NCBI GenBank assembly: GCA_030037815.1
Contig: JASHPZ010000010.1
Span: 1-48,646, forward strand
Source: Thermoplasmata archaeon
GTDB taxonomy: Archaea > Thermoplasmatota > Thermoplasmata > Lutacidiplasmatales > UBA184
Direction: 5' to 3'
Length of the DNA: 48,646 nt
A program made the position numbers and the translations under genes. The notes under the pieces were generated by a model. That model was not told the origin of the DNA, ran no database searches, and saw only the letters and a list, made by a program, of their open reading frames with translations. The number at the start of each line of letters is the position of its first letter. Position 1 is the stretch's first letter. Positions 1 to 8,167 of this stretch are shown piece by piece.

Positions 1-180
1 TCGAGAATAAACCTCTTGGCTCGACCGTGCGCGGAGCGGCACCCCGACGAAGCGACAGTTCACGCCGGAAGCTGGCCGTCCGCCTTCCGGCATGTTCGGA
101 CGCCGAGCGCCGACGGTGCGCGCGGCTCTACCCCTTCGCGGCCCGCCGTACGTCGTCGAACTCGGAGAGGCACCCCGGCG

Positions 181-240
181 AGCGCTCAGCTCGCCCATCA
201 GTCATCATGCGTCAGCTGGTTCTGATCGTCATCATCGCGC
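181..240 (-). ncRNA. C/D-box guide sRNA
   Basis: Read on the minus strand, this 60-nt segment has every element of an archaeal C/D-box sRNA in order. The C box ATGATGA lies at 235-229, a 13-nt guide at 228-216, the D' box CTGA at 215-212, a 3-nt spacer, the C' box ATGATGA at 208-202, a 12-nt guide at 201-190 and the D box CTGA at 189-186. The flanks GCGC (240-237) and GCGC (185-182) can pair as the terminal stem. Such RNAs direct fibrillarin, Nop5 and L7Ae to 2'-O-methylate rRNA or tRNA. The C box contains the TGA stop (234-232) of the HisA-like gene, so the sRNA is probably processed from that transcript's 3' end. A chance match to two perfect box pairs at the right spacing is unlikely. Confidence 0.85.
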
Positions 241-996
241 GGGCCGGGGCACGCCGTCCGCGGTGGGCGGGGTGGGCGGCGTGAGGTTCCACCCCGCGAG
301 GACGGCGTCGAGATGAAAGATGCCGCCGACCGCGCCCGCATCGACCAGGCGCGGAGCCTCGGCGGGCGTGAACGCGCCGTTCACCCACGTCGGGCCCTTG
401 GCGGCGACTCGGTGCACCAGGGCCCAATCGGGTTCCTCGCCGCGGGGGGAGAGGACGACGTCCTCGACGCCGACGGCCCGGGCCTGCTCCGCGAGCGCCT
501 CGGGGTCGGTCGTGCCCCACGCCGCGGCCGCGACCGCCTCCCGCGGGCCGGAGAGCTCGATCTCGAACGTCAGTTCCGTCGAGAGGCGCCAGGCCCGACG
601 CAATTCGCGCGGGTCGCGCAAGAGCCCCGTCGAGAGAACGGCGCGTCGCGCACCCGCGACCAGCACATCGATCGCCTGGTCCGCGGTCCGGACCCCGCCG
701 TCGACCCAGAGGCCGACGTCGCGGGCGAACTCCTGGATGTAGTCGAGCTGGACCTCCGCGTGCTCGATCCCGTCCAGGTCGACCAGGTAGATCACGGGGT
801 ACGTCGCGGCCAACCGGTCGACGACGTCGAACGGGTCGTAAGGTGCGTCGGCCGGCGTTCGCGCTTCGATCGGACCGTCGGGGCCGGGGAGGCAGACCTT
901 TCCCCGCCGGAGCAAGAGGCACGGGAGGAGCGACGGTCCGGAGGCGACGGGGCGGCTCCCGAAGTCGTCCGTCGACCGAGGGTCTGCGCCGGGCAC
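232..996 (-). CDS. HisA-like (proFAR isomerase-related) TIM-barrel protein
   Basis: This 254-residue protein belongs to the HisA/HisF barrel superfamily and resembles the archaeal 'HisA-related' group rather than true HisA. It begins with a HisA-like strand (LLPCLLLRRGKVC), then has YLVDLDGIE and LWVDGGVRT, the phosphate-site strand and second strand typical of the fold. No his genes are nearby, so a role in histidine synthesis is not supported; substrate unknown. The open frame extends upstream into the RNase P RNA gene, so I chose GTG 996, the in-frame start closest before the first strand. The stop codon lies inside the C box of the sRNA at 181-240. Barrel family confident, start uncertain. 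Confidence 0.8.
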   Translation of the reverse strand: MPGADPRSTDDFGSRPVASGPSLLPCLLLRRGKVCLPGPDGPIEARTPADAPYDPFDVVDRLAATYPVIYLVDLDGIEHAEVQLDYIQEFARDVGLWVDGGVRTADQAIDVLVAGARRAVLSTGLLRDPRELRRAWRLSTELTFEIELSGPREAVAAAAWGTTDPEALAEQARAVGVEDVVLSPRGEEPDWALVHRVAAKGPTWVNGAFTPAEAPRLVDAGAVGGIFHLDAVLAGWNLTPPTPPTADGVPRPAR

Positions 997-1098
997 GCAG
1001 CCGTGACCCCGGCAGGGGTTTTCGAGCTTTCCCCCTCCCGCGTTCCCAGCCCCGGCGCGGGTCGCAGGGGTTTTGGGCGCGGAGTGGGTGGACTCCCT

Positions 1099-1410
1099 GC
1101 CAGGAGGTGGAGGGCAGCTGACGGTGGACCGTGTCGGCGACGACCGGCTGCTGAGGAAAGTCCCCGCTTCGGGAACCACGGGGTCGGGCGGGAGCCCGAC
1201 GGGCGAGAGTCCGAGCTACGGAGCAGAAACGACACAGCCCGATGGGACGGTGATGGGGTCGCCTCGGAGGCTCCATCGGGACCTGATGAAACGGCCGTCT
1301 CCCTGGAAGCAAGCCCTGACGGACGGGAGGAACCGGTTCCGCGACCGTCGAGGAGAGCGCGCAGTCGAATGCTGCCACGAACAGAACGGGGCTTACTCCC
1401 ACGACCTGGC
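1099..1410 (+). ncRNA. rnpB: RNase P RNA, archaeal type
   Basis: This is the catalytic RNA of RNase P, which removes 5' leaders from pre-tRNAs. The conserved core is visible: GAGGAAAGTCC at 1153-1163 and ACAGAACGGGGCTTA at about 1381-1395 form the two sides of helix P4. The ends pair as helix P1: GCCAGG at 1099-1104 with CCTGGC at 1405-1410, extended by GTGG with CCAC across a small internal loop. The length of about 312 nt fits archaeal type A molecules. A 10-bp hairpin follows immediately. No clear TATA box is visible upstream; the T-run near 1071-1074 is the only candidate. The gene is divergent from the HisA-like gene. Confidence 0.92.
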
Positions 1411-1434
1411 CCGGCCGAGCTAACGCTCGGCCGG
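1411..1434 (+). terminator. Hairpin at RNase P RNA 3' end
   Basis: A perfect inverted repeat, CCGGCCGAGC, TAAC loop, GCTCGGCCGG, starts directly after the closing P1 helix. It could end transcription or protect or process the RNase P 3' end. There is no long T-run after it, so an intrinsic terminator function is uncertain. Confidence 0.5.
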
Positions 1435-1471
1435 TTACGTTCCCCCGACGTACGCGACTTGGACGCGGACG

Positions 1472-1479
1472 GATATAGG
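1472..1479 (+). promoter_or_regulatory. TATA box for DUF2079 gene
   Basis: GATATAGG is centred about 25 bp before the GTG at 1500, so the mRNA should start at or next to the start codon (leaderless). Confidence 0.6.
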
Positions 1480-1499
1480 CGGAGACGCAGCGACCGGAA

Positions 1500-3710
1500 G
1501 TGACCGACGCGGAGGACTCCCCGTCGGCGCCGTCCGGCCGATCGCCCGGCCGGTGGTGGTGGCGTCCGCGCGTTTGGCTCGCGCTCTTCGTGGTCGTCTA
1601 TTTCGCGTTCTCGTTCTACTCCGGGATCGTCTCCTACTACGACTTTCAGACCCAGAACTCCACGGACGCGGGGATCATCACCCAGGCGTTCGCGTCGACG
1701 GTCCACGGGCACGTCCCTCCGTTCTACGAGTCGTACGACTGCCTGGTCAAAGCGCGGTGTTCGTTCCTGCTCGTCCACCCGAGCTTCGTGCTCTACGCGG
1801 CCGTTCCGTTCTACGCCGCGTGGCCGTCGACGATCACCCTGTTCGGGCTGCGGGCGGCGGTGGTCGCGCTGACGGGAGTTCCGTTGTACGCGCTGACTCG
1901 GCGGGTGACGGGCTCCGCCGGGAAGGGCCTGTTGGCGGTCGGGTTGCTCTACCTGTGGGCCCCCGGGTTCTCCGCCGACACGTTCTCCCTCCACACGGAG
2001 ACGTTCCTGCCGATCGGGCTGCTGACCCTCGCGTACCTGTGGGAAACGCGTCGGTTCCGGTGGGGCGCCCTAGTCGCCGTCTTCACGTTTCTCTCGATCG
2101 AGGTCGCGCCGATCTTCGTGTTCTTCCTGGGACTGTTCTTCCTGTATCCGACGCTGAAGTCGGTCGTCCGCTCCGGCTCGACCTCGTCCGGGTCGAACCG
2201 GCATCGGCTCCGGAAGTCGCTTCGGGGGCTCCTCGATCGGTCCGTCGCCGCGCTCCATGTCCTCGAGGTCCGTTGGACCGTGGGGCTGATGCTCGCCTCG
2301 GTCGCCGCCTTCGTGGCACTCTCGCTCTTCACCAACTGGTTCGGGTACGCCCTGCTCGGCACGTTCGCTCCCCCGGGGCACCCGGGGCTCACCGGACTCT
2401 TCCACGACAACAGCGGACCCGCGACGCAGTCGCTCGCGACCGTGTTCACCTCCGGCCAATCGGTCGCGACCGCGGAGTACTGGCTGCTCCTGATCGCGCT
2501 CCTCGGATGCATCCCGCTCCTCGTTCCGCGGGCGTGGCTCCTCATCGTCCCCTGGATGGGCTGGACGTTCCTGACGGTGAGCAACCGCTACACCACGATG
2601 GGCCACCAGTACTCCTGGGTGGCGGGGGCCGGACTCCTGGTGGCTCTCGCCTACGGCCTTCGCGAAGTTCCCCTCGAGTCGTTTCGTCGCGGCCATCGGG
2701 AGCCCCGAGCGGACGTCGTGCCACCCTCGGGACGCGCTCCGGCGGCCGGCCGATGGCCGCGAGCCTCGGCGAGCGGAAACCGACTGCTCTGGGGCAGCGC
2801 GCTCGCGGTCGTACTGGTCGCAAACGCGGTCCTCTTGCCCGTGAATCCGCTCCTCGCCAACTCCGGACTCGACCGCACCGACCTGTTCGAACCGGACTAC
2901 TTCGATCATTCGTTGACGATCGACCCGGGATTCGGCAACGTCGAGGCGCTCGTCGCCACCGTGCCCCGCGGCGCCACGATCGTCGCGCCGTCGGTACTGT
3001 TCCCCGTGATCGCGAACTACCCACGGGCGTACGTGCTGGCGCCCGGATGGGAGAATGCCACGGGAAACCTCCCGTTCAACGCCTCCGTGTTCCCCCAGTA
3101 CGTTCTCGTGTCATCCACCAGCCTCGGGTCGCTCGGGAAGGTGCTCGAGCCCGCGCTCGAGAATCGGTCCGCCTACGGAATGTCCGCGTACGTCGCGAGC
3201 ACCGGTGCGGGGTTGCTGATGCTGTTCGAGAAGGGTTTTTCGGGCAACGTACGCGCCTACGGCCCGCCCGCCGCGGTCGGGGGATTCAACGCCACCCCGA
3301 CGAGCGGCCTGCGCCCCGCGGCCGACGGCACCTGGCTCGAGAACGCGACCTCCCCGACCGGGTCGGTCATCCAGAGCGCCGTCGCCGGAAAAGTCGGGCA
3401 CGTCTGGACCGGTCCGCGCGTCGCGATCGGGTCGGGCAACTTCACCGTCACGCTCGACGTGCGCCTGACCGCCGGGAACGGCACCCTCAATCCCGCGGCG
3501 ACCGTGCTGCGCCTGGAGGTGGGCGGGTTTCCCACGCAGGTCCTGAACGTCACCGTTCCCGAGTCCGACCTGAGCTTGGACAACTGGACGGAGCTTACGT
3601 TCGAGTTCGCGTCGCCCAACCCGGTCGTCTTCCTGAACGCCGACGGATTCCTCGAGGATCCGAAAGCGACGGTACAGGTCGCGAGCGTGTCCGTAGAACC
3701 CACGGCGTGA
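1500..3710 (+). CDS. DUF2079 family polytopic membrane protein
   Basis: A 736-residue integral membrane protein. After a short charged N-terminus it has a first membrane helix (about residues 27-45), then a luminal loop with YDFQTQNSTDAGIITQAF and a second with DTFSLHTETFLPIG. These D/Q and H/E patterns are typical of DUF2079, a GT-C-like fold thought to use lipid-linked sugar donors. About ten further hydrophobic segments run to about residue 450. The last 280 residues form an extracytoplasmic domain with many N-x-S/T sites and beta-strand character. GTG 1500 is chosen because a TATA box sits 25 bp upstream. Activity unknown; a surface glycosylation role is inferred. Confidence 0.8.
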   Translation: MTDAEDSPSAPSGRSPGRWWWRPRVWLALFVVVYFAFSFYSGIVSYYDFQTQNSTDAGIITQAFASTVHGHVPPFYESYDCLVKARCSFLLVHPSFVLYAAVPFYAAWPSTITLFGLRAAVVALTGVPLYALTRRVTGSAGKGLLAVGLLYLWAPGFSADTFSLHTETFLPIGLLTLAYLWETRRFRWGALVAVFTFLSIEVAPIFVFFLGLFFLYPTLKSVVRSGSTSSGSNRHRLRKSLRGLLDRSVAALHVLEVRWTVGLMLASVAAFVALSLFTNWFGYALLGTFAPPGHPGLTGLFHDNSGPATQSLATVFTSGQSVATAEYWLLLIALLGCIPLLVPRAWLLIVPWMGWTFLTVSNRYTTMGHQYSWVAGAGLLVALAYGLREVPLESFRRGHREPRADVVPPSGRAPAAGRWPRASASGNRLLWGSALAVVLVANAVLLPVNPLLANSGLDRTDLFEPDYFDHSLTIDPGFGNVEALVATVPRGATIVAPSVLFPVIANYPRAYVLAPGWENATGNLPFNASVFPQYVLVSSTSLGSLGKVLEPALENRSAYGMSAYVASTGAGLLMLFEKGFSGNVRAYGPPAAVGGFNATPTSGLRPAADGTWLENATSPTGSVIQSAVAGKVGHVWTGPRVAIGSGNFTVTLDVRLTAGNGTLNPAATVLRLEVGGFPTQVLNVTVPESDLSLDNWTELTFEFASPNPVVFLNADGFLEDPKATVQVASVSVEPTA

Positions 3711-3724
3711 CGGAGCCGGCGACG

Positions 3725-3967
3725 CTAGCGCCGGCGCGCGGCCGCGACCGTGCCCCTCCCGCGGCGGCGAACCCCGAGCGCGACGAGCGCGCCTCCGGTC
3801 GTGAAGTAGATGGCCTCCTCGAGCGCCCCCAGCGCGGGCCACGTACTCCACCACGAGTACGTGACGGCGAAGAGGCCCCCCGCGGCGAGCAACGCGCCGC
3901 CGACCACGGTAGGAAATTGCCACGGCAGGTCCGCCCAACTCGGGCGTCCGAGCGCGAGCCGCAGCAC
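3725..3967 (-). CDS. Small two-helix membrane protein, hypothetical
   Basis: This frame codes for 80 residues with two credible membrane helices: FPTVVGGALLAAGGLFAVTY at about 18-37, and a second ending GGALVALGV near residue 66. A tryptophan-containing loop separates them and the tail is very basic (RRRGRGTVAAARRR), which would put the C-terminus in the cytoplasm. It starts with GTG and converges on the DUF2079 gene. I recognise no family. The hydrophobic pattern is better than that of the overlapping frames, but in G+C-rich DNA this could still be chance. Confidence 0.5.
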   Translation of the reverse strand: MLRLALGRPSWADLPWQFPTVVGGALLAAGGLFAVTYSWWSTWPALGALEEAIYFTTGGALVALGVRRRGRGTVAAARRR

Positions 3968-4144
3968 GGAACGGAGAAGGCGCAGTCCCGGGGCATGAAC
4001 GCATCGACCGGTGTCGCGCGGAGGGGCGCCGCGCCGAGGAGCCGGGACCTCGGGGGCGCCCGTTCCGGATCGGGAGCGCGAGGCCGTGCCCGGAACCCCG
4101 CCGGCGCTCCGAAGTCTTCTCCCGAGCCTCTCTCGGCGGCTCGG

Positions 4145-4156
4145 AAAGTTTTATCC
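4145..4156 (+). promoter_or_regulatory. TATA region for surface protein gene
   Basis: AAAGTTTTATCC is an AT-rich patch in otherwise GC-rich DNA. Its centre lies about 41 bp before ATG 4192, so a start near 4176 and a short leader are expected. Confidence 0.6.
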
Positions 4157-4191
4157 CCTGAACTTTCGAACCTTACGACGTTGGCCCGTCT

Positions 4192-5652
4192 ATGAACACG
4201 TCAAACCACCCTTCGGGACGAATGTCGACGACGAAACTCACCCTGGTCCTCGCGGTCGCGTTCGCGGCCGTGCTGGGCGCGGCCTACCTCGGGACCCCGG
4301 CCCACGCGACCTCCCCGCCGGGCGCGCTCGTACCGGCGGCCGGAAACGCGACGGAACAGTGGGCGTTCGGCGGCACCGCGGGCGGGTCGTACAGCTGCAC
4401 GAACATCACGACCTGCTTCGGTCCCGACTCGGGCGAGAACGGGACCGTTAGCCTTTCCTTCCGGTACTACGTGGCGTGGGTCGTCATCTACACGCAGACG
4501 AACGTGTCGGCCAGCCAGACGATGGTCGAAGGCCTCGTCGCGCTCAACGCCACGGCGAGCATCTCGTTCTCCGAGTGCATCGACAACTTCACCGGTCAGT
4601 GCTCCCCCACGTCGATCTCCCTGAGCGTCGCGGGGAAGGAGTCGGCCGTCGGCTTCACGAACCTGACCACCGGCTCCGTGAACCTGACGAGCTCCCTCGC
4701 CAGCCCGCTCGGGTCGACCCCCGCGCTCGCGATCGAGAACGCCGCCAGCCAGGAGTCGTTCAACTTCAGCGGCAACGTCGCGGAGACCCTCTCGACCGGG
4801 ACCTCCGGTTCGCAGACGGACAGCGCCAATTTCGACCTCGGAGCGAACGAGGCGACCTCCATCGACTTCACGACGCCGCTCGGCGTCGTACCGCTCAACC
4901 CCTCCCCGGGCGACGCGTGGAACGCGAGCGCGCCGTACACCGCAAGCGGAACCTGGACCAGCGGGTACTCGATCTCGGTCTCCGGCCTCGGAGCGACGAG
5001 CGGGACCGAGTCGAACTGGACGTCCGGCGCGGCGGCTCCGGCCGGCACCCTCTGGCTCGACGGGCAGGACCTGGGCGCGGTCCAGCTGTATGACAACTAC
5101 ACGACCCCGCCGACGCAGGTCACCGCGCAGGAGATCGTCCTCGATTTCGGCACGGGCGCCTTCGCCGCCTCCGACGGCTGGCTGATGGTCCCGACCGGCG
5201 TCTACGACGGGGCCGGCGGCATCCTCAACCTCGGGAGCGCCTCGGGCCCGCTCGCGCCGGCAGTGCACGCGGACCAGGGGATCGGCGCGCTGGGCAGCGG
5301 GGAGTCGGCCTATTACCGGGCCGGCGTCGGGTTCATCGGCGCGAGCGGCGGCACAAACACCAGCGTGCTCGGGGGCGTCACGGGCGTCGGTTCGACGCCG
5401 TCGCTCTCCGTCAGCGCGGGTCCGGAGCCCGTCAGCGTCGCCCAGCAGCAGTACAACGGGATCACCTCGAGCTCGGGAGGCTCAAGCGGCGGAGTGCCGT
5501 TCGCGCTCATCCTGGTCGCGGTCGTAGTCGTCGTGGTCGTGATCGTCGGGATCGTCCTGATGATGCGCCGCGGGAAGCCGAAGGGGACGACCGCGCCGGC
5601 CCCCGGTGCGCCGGGCGCGTCCGGACCGACGCCGCCCCCGCCGGGTCAATAG
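4192..5652 (+). CDS. Secreted, C-terminally anchored surface protein
   Basis: A 486-residue protein with a signal peptide (hydrophobic core LVLAVAFAAVLGAAYLG, about residues 17-33). The Ser/Thr/Gly-rich ectodomain has many N-x-S/T sequons. A single membrane helix at about 443-463 (FALILVAVVVVVVVIVGIVL) is followed by basic MMRRGKPKG and a Pro-rich cytoplasmic tail. This is the layout of archaeal surface-layer-associated proteins. No enzyme motif is visible, and function is unknown. ATG 4222 (MSTTKLT) is an equally good start that would give a more compact signal peptide. A T-rich tract follows the stop. Confidence 0.75.
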   Translation: MNTSNHPSGRMSTTKLTLVLAVAFAAVLGAAYLGTPAHATSPPGALVPAAGNATEQWAFGGTAGGSYSCTNITTCFGPDSGENGTVSLSFRYYVAWVVIYTQTNVSASQTMVEGLVALNATASISFSECIDNFTGQCSPTSISLSVAGKESAVGFTNLTTGSVNLTSSLASPLGSTPALAIENAASQESFNFSGNVAETLSTGTSGSQTDSANFDLGANEATSIDFTTPLGVVPLNPSPGDAWNASAPYTASGTWTSGYSISVSGLGATSGTESNWTSGAAAPAGTLWLDGQDLGAVQLYDNYTTPPTQVTAQEIVLDFGTGAFAASDGWLMVPTGVYDGAGGILNLGSASGPLAPAVHADQGIGALGSGESAYYRAGVGFIGASGGTNTSVLGGVTGVGSTPSLSVSAGPEPVSVAQQQYNGITSSSGGSSGGVPFALILVAVVVVVVVIVGIVLMMRRGKPKGTTAPAPGAPGASGPTPPPPGQ

Positions 5653-5678
5653 ACGACCGGTCGGGTCGTACGGCGAAC

Positions 5679-5700
5679 CCTTTCCTTCCTTCCTTTTCTA
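5679..5700 (+). terminator. T-rich terminator tract
   Basis: A pyrimidine tract of repeated CCTT units ending in TTTTCTA begins 26 bp after the surface protein stop. T-rich runs without a hairpin are the usual archaeal termination signal. Confidence 0.55.
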
Positions 5701-6648
5701 CGTCCGAACGGACGGCGCCGGAGCCGCCCGGCGGCCGTCCTCACGCGCCCCGCCGTCCGCCGGAGGCGGAGCGGTCGCGATCGCGTAAAGGCTCACGAGG
5801 ACGAGCGCGACCCCGGCGAGTTGGAACGGGCCGAGACGCTCCCCGAAGAACGCCGCCGACGCGAGCAGCGCCACCACCGGGACCAGGACGACGTAGGCGC
5901 TCAGTGTGGCCGCTCGCGTCCGTCCGAGCAACGTGTACCAGACCGCGTACGCGAGCGCGGTACCCACGACCCCGAGCCACCCGAGGGCGAACCACAGACT
6001 CGGAGCGGTCGCGACCGGCCGAACCGACGGCTCGAACGCGAGGACGAGCGCGCCGAGCGCCAGGGAGCCCCCGAAGAGGCCCCAGGCGCTCCCTTCGACC
6101 GCGTACCGGTGGCCGAAGCGCCGCTGGAACAAGACGGTCCCGAGCGCCCAGCAGACCGCGGCGCCGAGCAGCATGGCGACGCTCCACGGGTCGACCGACC
6201 GGCCGAAGAAGTCCCACGCCTCGCTCAGGAGCGCGATCCCGGCGAACCCGACGGCCACCGCGGCCCAGTGGCGGCCGGTGAGCCGGTGGCCCAGGAGCGG
6301 GGCCGAGAGGAGGGCGACCCACAACGGAAACGTGTAGATGAGGACGGCGGCGAGCCCCGGCGGAACTCGCTCCGCGGCGACGAACCAGAGTCCGAAGAAC
6401 AAGGCGGTGTTCGGCACCCCGAGCAGCATCGCGTCCCGGCGGCCCCTCCGGTCCAGGCGGCCCTCCCGCGGCAGCGCGAAGAGGAGGGCCGTCGTGGCCA
6501 GGCACCCCAGCGACGCCCGCAGGAAGGCGAGCCACAGCGGCGGCGAGTCGGCGAGGCCGACCTCGACAAAGAGGTAGTTGAAGCCCCACCCGACGACGGG
6601 AACGACGAGCAGTCCCCGCGTCCGCCACGTCCAGCCGCCGGCCGCCAC
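5698..6648 (-). CDS. EamA (DMT superfamily) transporter
   Basis: A 316-residue membrane protein with ten predicted helices arranged as two EamA repeats. The first contains WGFNYLFVEVGLADSPPLWLAFLRASLG, which is typical of RhaT/YdcZ-like metabolite exporters; the second begins near WSVAMLLGAAVCWALGTVLFQRRFG. Family members export amino acids, nucleotides or sugars; the substrate cannot be told here. The start is GTG 6648, supported by a CATATG TATA-like box centred 25 bp upstream on the minus strand. The C-terminus is short, basic and cytoplasmic. Confidence 0.88.
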   Translation of the reverse strand: MAAGGWTWRTRGLLVVPVVGWGFNYLFVEVGLADSPPLWLAFLRASLGCLATTALLFALPREGRLDRRGRRDAMLLGVPNTALFFGLWFVAAERVPPGLAAVLIYTFPLWVALLSAPLLGHRLTGRHWAAVAVGFAGIALLSEAWDFFGRSVDPWSVAMLLGAAVCWALGTVLFQRRFGHRYAVEGSAWGLFGGSLALGALVLAFEPSVRPVATAPSLWFALGWLGVVGTALAYAVWYTLLGRTRAATLSAYVVLVPVVALLASAAFFGERLGPFQLAGVALVLVSLYAIATAPPPADGGAREDGRRAAPAPSVRT

Positions 6649-6670
6649 CGTCGGGGCGTACCGGGTCGCG

Positions 6671-6676
6671 CATATG
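6671..6676 (-). promoter_or_regulatory. TATA-like box for EamA gene
   Basis: CATATG in a G+C-rich setting is centred about 25 bp upstream of GTG 6648, which suggests a leaderless transcript. Confidence 0.45.
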
Positions 6677-6724
6677 AGCGCGGGGCGACCGTCGGCGCGC
6701 GTCCCGCGCGCCCCCGAGCGAAGG

Positions 6725-6732
6725 TCTTAACC
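6725..6732 (+). promoter_or_regulatory. TATA box for pyrB operon
   Basis: TCTTAACC is centred about 26 bp before ATG 6755, consistent with a leaderless pyrBI transcript. Confidence 0.5.
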
Positions 6733-6754
6733 CCGAGCCCCCATCGGAGTCCGA

Positions 6755-7693
6755 ATGTCGCTCCACGGGCGCGACGTGATCTCGATCCGCGACCTCTCCC
6801 GGGAGGAGATCGAGAGCCTCCTCGACGCGGGCCGGAAGATGATCCCGTTCGCCGAGGGGACGAAGGTGACGCGCCCGCTCGAGAACAAGATCGTCGCGAT
6901 GGCGTTCTTCGAGCCGTCCACCCGCACCCGGCTCTCGTTCGAGTCGGCGGTCCAGCGACTGGGCGGGAGCTGCCTCACGATCGCGGACGCCGGCGCGACC
7001 TCGATGCGCAAGGGCGAGAGCCTCTACGACACGATCCGGATGCTGAGCTCGTACGCCGACGCGATCGTGATCCGGCACCCGAACGAGGGGTCGGCGCGGC
7101 TCGCCGCGCGCGCCTCCGACCGCCCCGTGCTCAACGCGGGCGACGGCGCCGGCCAGCACCCGACGCAGACGCTGCTCGACCTCGCGACCATGCGCGAGGC
7201 GTTCGGGACGCTCACCGGGCTTCGCGTCGTCCTGCTGGGGGACCTCAAGTACGGGCGGACGGTCCATTCGCTCGCCTACGCGCTCGCGCTGTTCGGGTCG
7301 GAGATCGTCCTCTCCTCTCCCGAGGGGCTCCGGTTCCCCGACGAGCGGCGCGTCGAACTCAAGCAGCTCGGCGCGCGATTGACCGACCAGCCGGACGTCC
7401 ACCAGGCGGTCCGCGACGCGGACGTCCTCTACGTGACCCGCATCCAGAAGGAGCGGTTCGGGGACGAGGCGGAGTACCGCAAGGTCGCGGGTTCGTACCG
7501 CATCGACGCCGCCGTGCTCGCCCGGGCGAAGTCGCGCCTGATCGTGATGCACCCGCTCCCGCGGGCGGGGGAGATCGCGCCCGAGGTCGACCGGACGCCG
7601 CACGCCGCCTACTTCCGCCAGGCGTTCCTCGCGGTGCCGGTGCGGATGGCGCTCCTGAACGCGGTCCTGGGCCCGGCGAAGCGGGGCGGGTAG
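6755..7693 (+). CDS. pyrB: Aspartate carbamoyltransferase catalytic subunit
   Basis: It condenses carbamoyl phosphate with aspartate to N-carbamoylaspartate, the committed step of pyrimidine synthesis. At 312 residues it is full length. The carbamoyl-phosphate site is FFEPSTRTR (51-59). Lys86 in RKGES is the loop residue borrowed by the neighbouring subunit, HPTQTLLDL is at 135-143, GDLKYGRTVHSL at 162-173, and HPLPR at 266-270. The regulatory subunit pyrI starts 7 bp after the stop, so the two are co-transcribed and form the PyrB/PyrI holoenzyme, with nucleotide feedback control expected from the family. Confidence 0.97.
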   Translation: MSLHGRDVISIRDLSREEIESLLDAGRKMIPFAEGTKVTRPLENKIVAMAFFEPSTRTRLSFESAVQRLGGSCLTIADAGATSMRKGESLYDTIRMLSSYADAIVIRHPNEGSARLAARASDRPVLNAGDGAGQHPTQTLLDLATMREAFGTLTGLRVVLLGDLKYGRTVHSLAYALALFGSEIVLSSPEGLRFPDERRVELKQLGARLTDQPDVHQAVRDADVLYVTRIQKERFGDEAEYRKVAGSYRIDAAVLARAKSRLIVMHPLPRAGEIAPEVDRTPHAAYFRQAFLAVPVRMALLNAVLGPAKRGG

Positions 7694-7699
7694 GCGGCC

Positions 7700-8158
7700 G
7701 TGCGCGAACTCAAGATCACCCCGATCAAGAACGGCACGGTCATCGACCACATCGGCAACGGGATGGCGCTCGAGGTGCTGCGCATCCTGGACGTCCGCTC
7801 CCTCGACAAGGACTCGACCGTGTCGGTCGCGATCCACGTCCGCTCGGGGAAGCTCGGCTGGAAGGACATCGTGAAGGTCGAGAACATGGAGCTCTCCCCG
7901 CGGAACGTCAACGCGATCGCCCTGATCGCGCCGACGGCGACGATCTCGATCATCCGCGACTTCAAGGTCCGCGAGAAGCGGACGGTCGACCTGCCGCCGC
8001 AGATCGTCGGCATCCTCCGCTGTCCGAACCCGAACTGCATCTCCAACCAGCCCGAGCCGCTCGAGAGCGAGTTCGACGTCCTCGAACGTCGCCCCGTCGT
8101 CCTCTCCTGCGCGTTCTGCGAGCGGCGGGTCGACGATTTCCTCGAGCACCTCGCGTAG
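7700..8158 (+). CDS. pyrI: Aspartate carbamoyltransferase regulatory subunit
   Basis: A 152-residue regulatory chain. The N-terminal allosteric domain begins with the usual KITPIKNGTVIDHI, the nucleotide-binding region. The C-terminal zinc domain has Cys108, Cys113, Cys137 and Cys140 (C-x4-C...C-x2-C), which joins it to PyrB. The start is GTG, 7 bp behind pyrB. The gene after it begins 10 bp downstream, so pyrB-pyrI-gdt1 are likely one transcription unit. Confidence 0.97.
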   Translation: MRELKITPIKNGTVIDHIGNGMALEVLRILDVRSLDKDSTVSVAIHVRSGKLGWKDIVKVENMELSPRNVNAIALIAPTATISIIRDFKVREKRTVDLPPQIVGILRCPNPNCISNQPEPLESEFDVLERRPVVLSCAFCERRVDDFLEHLA

Positions 8159-8167
8159 GGGTCCGCC

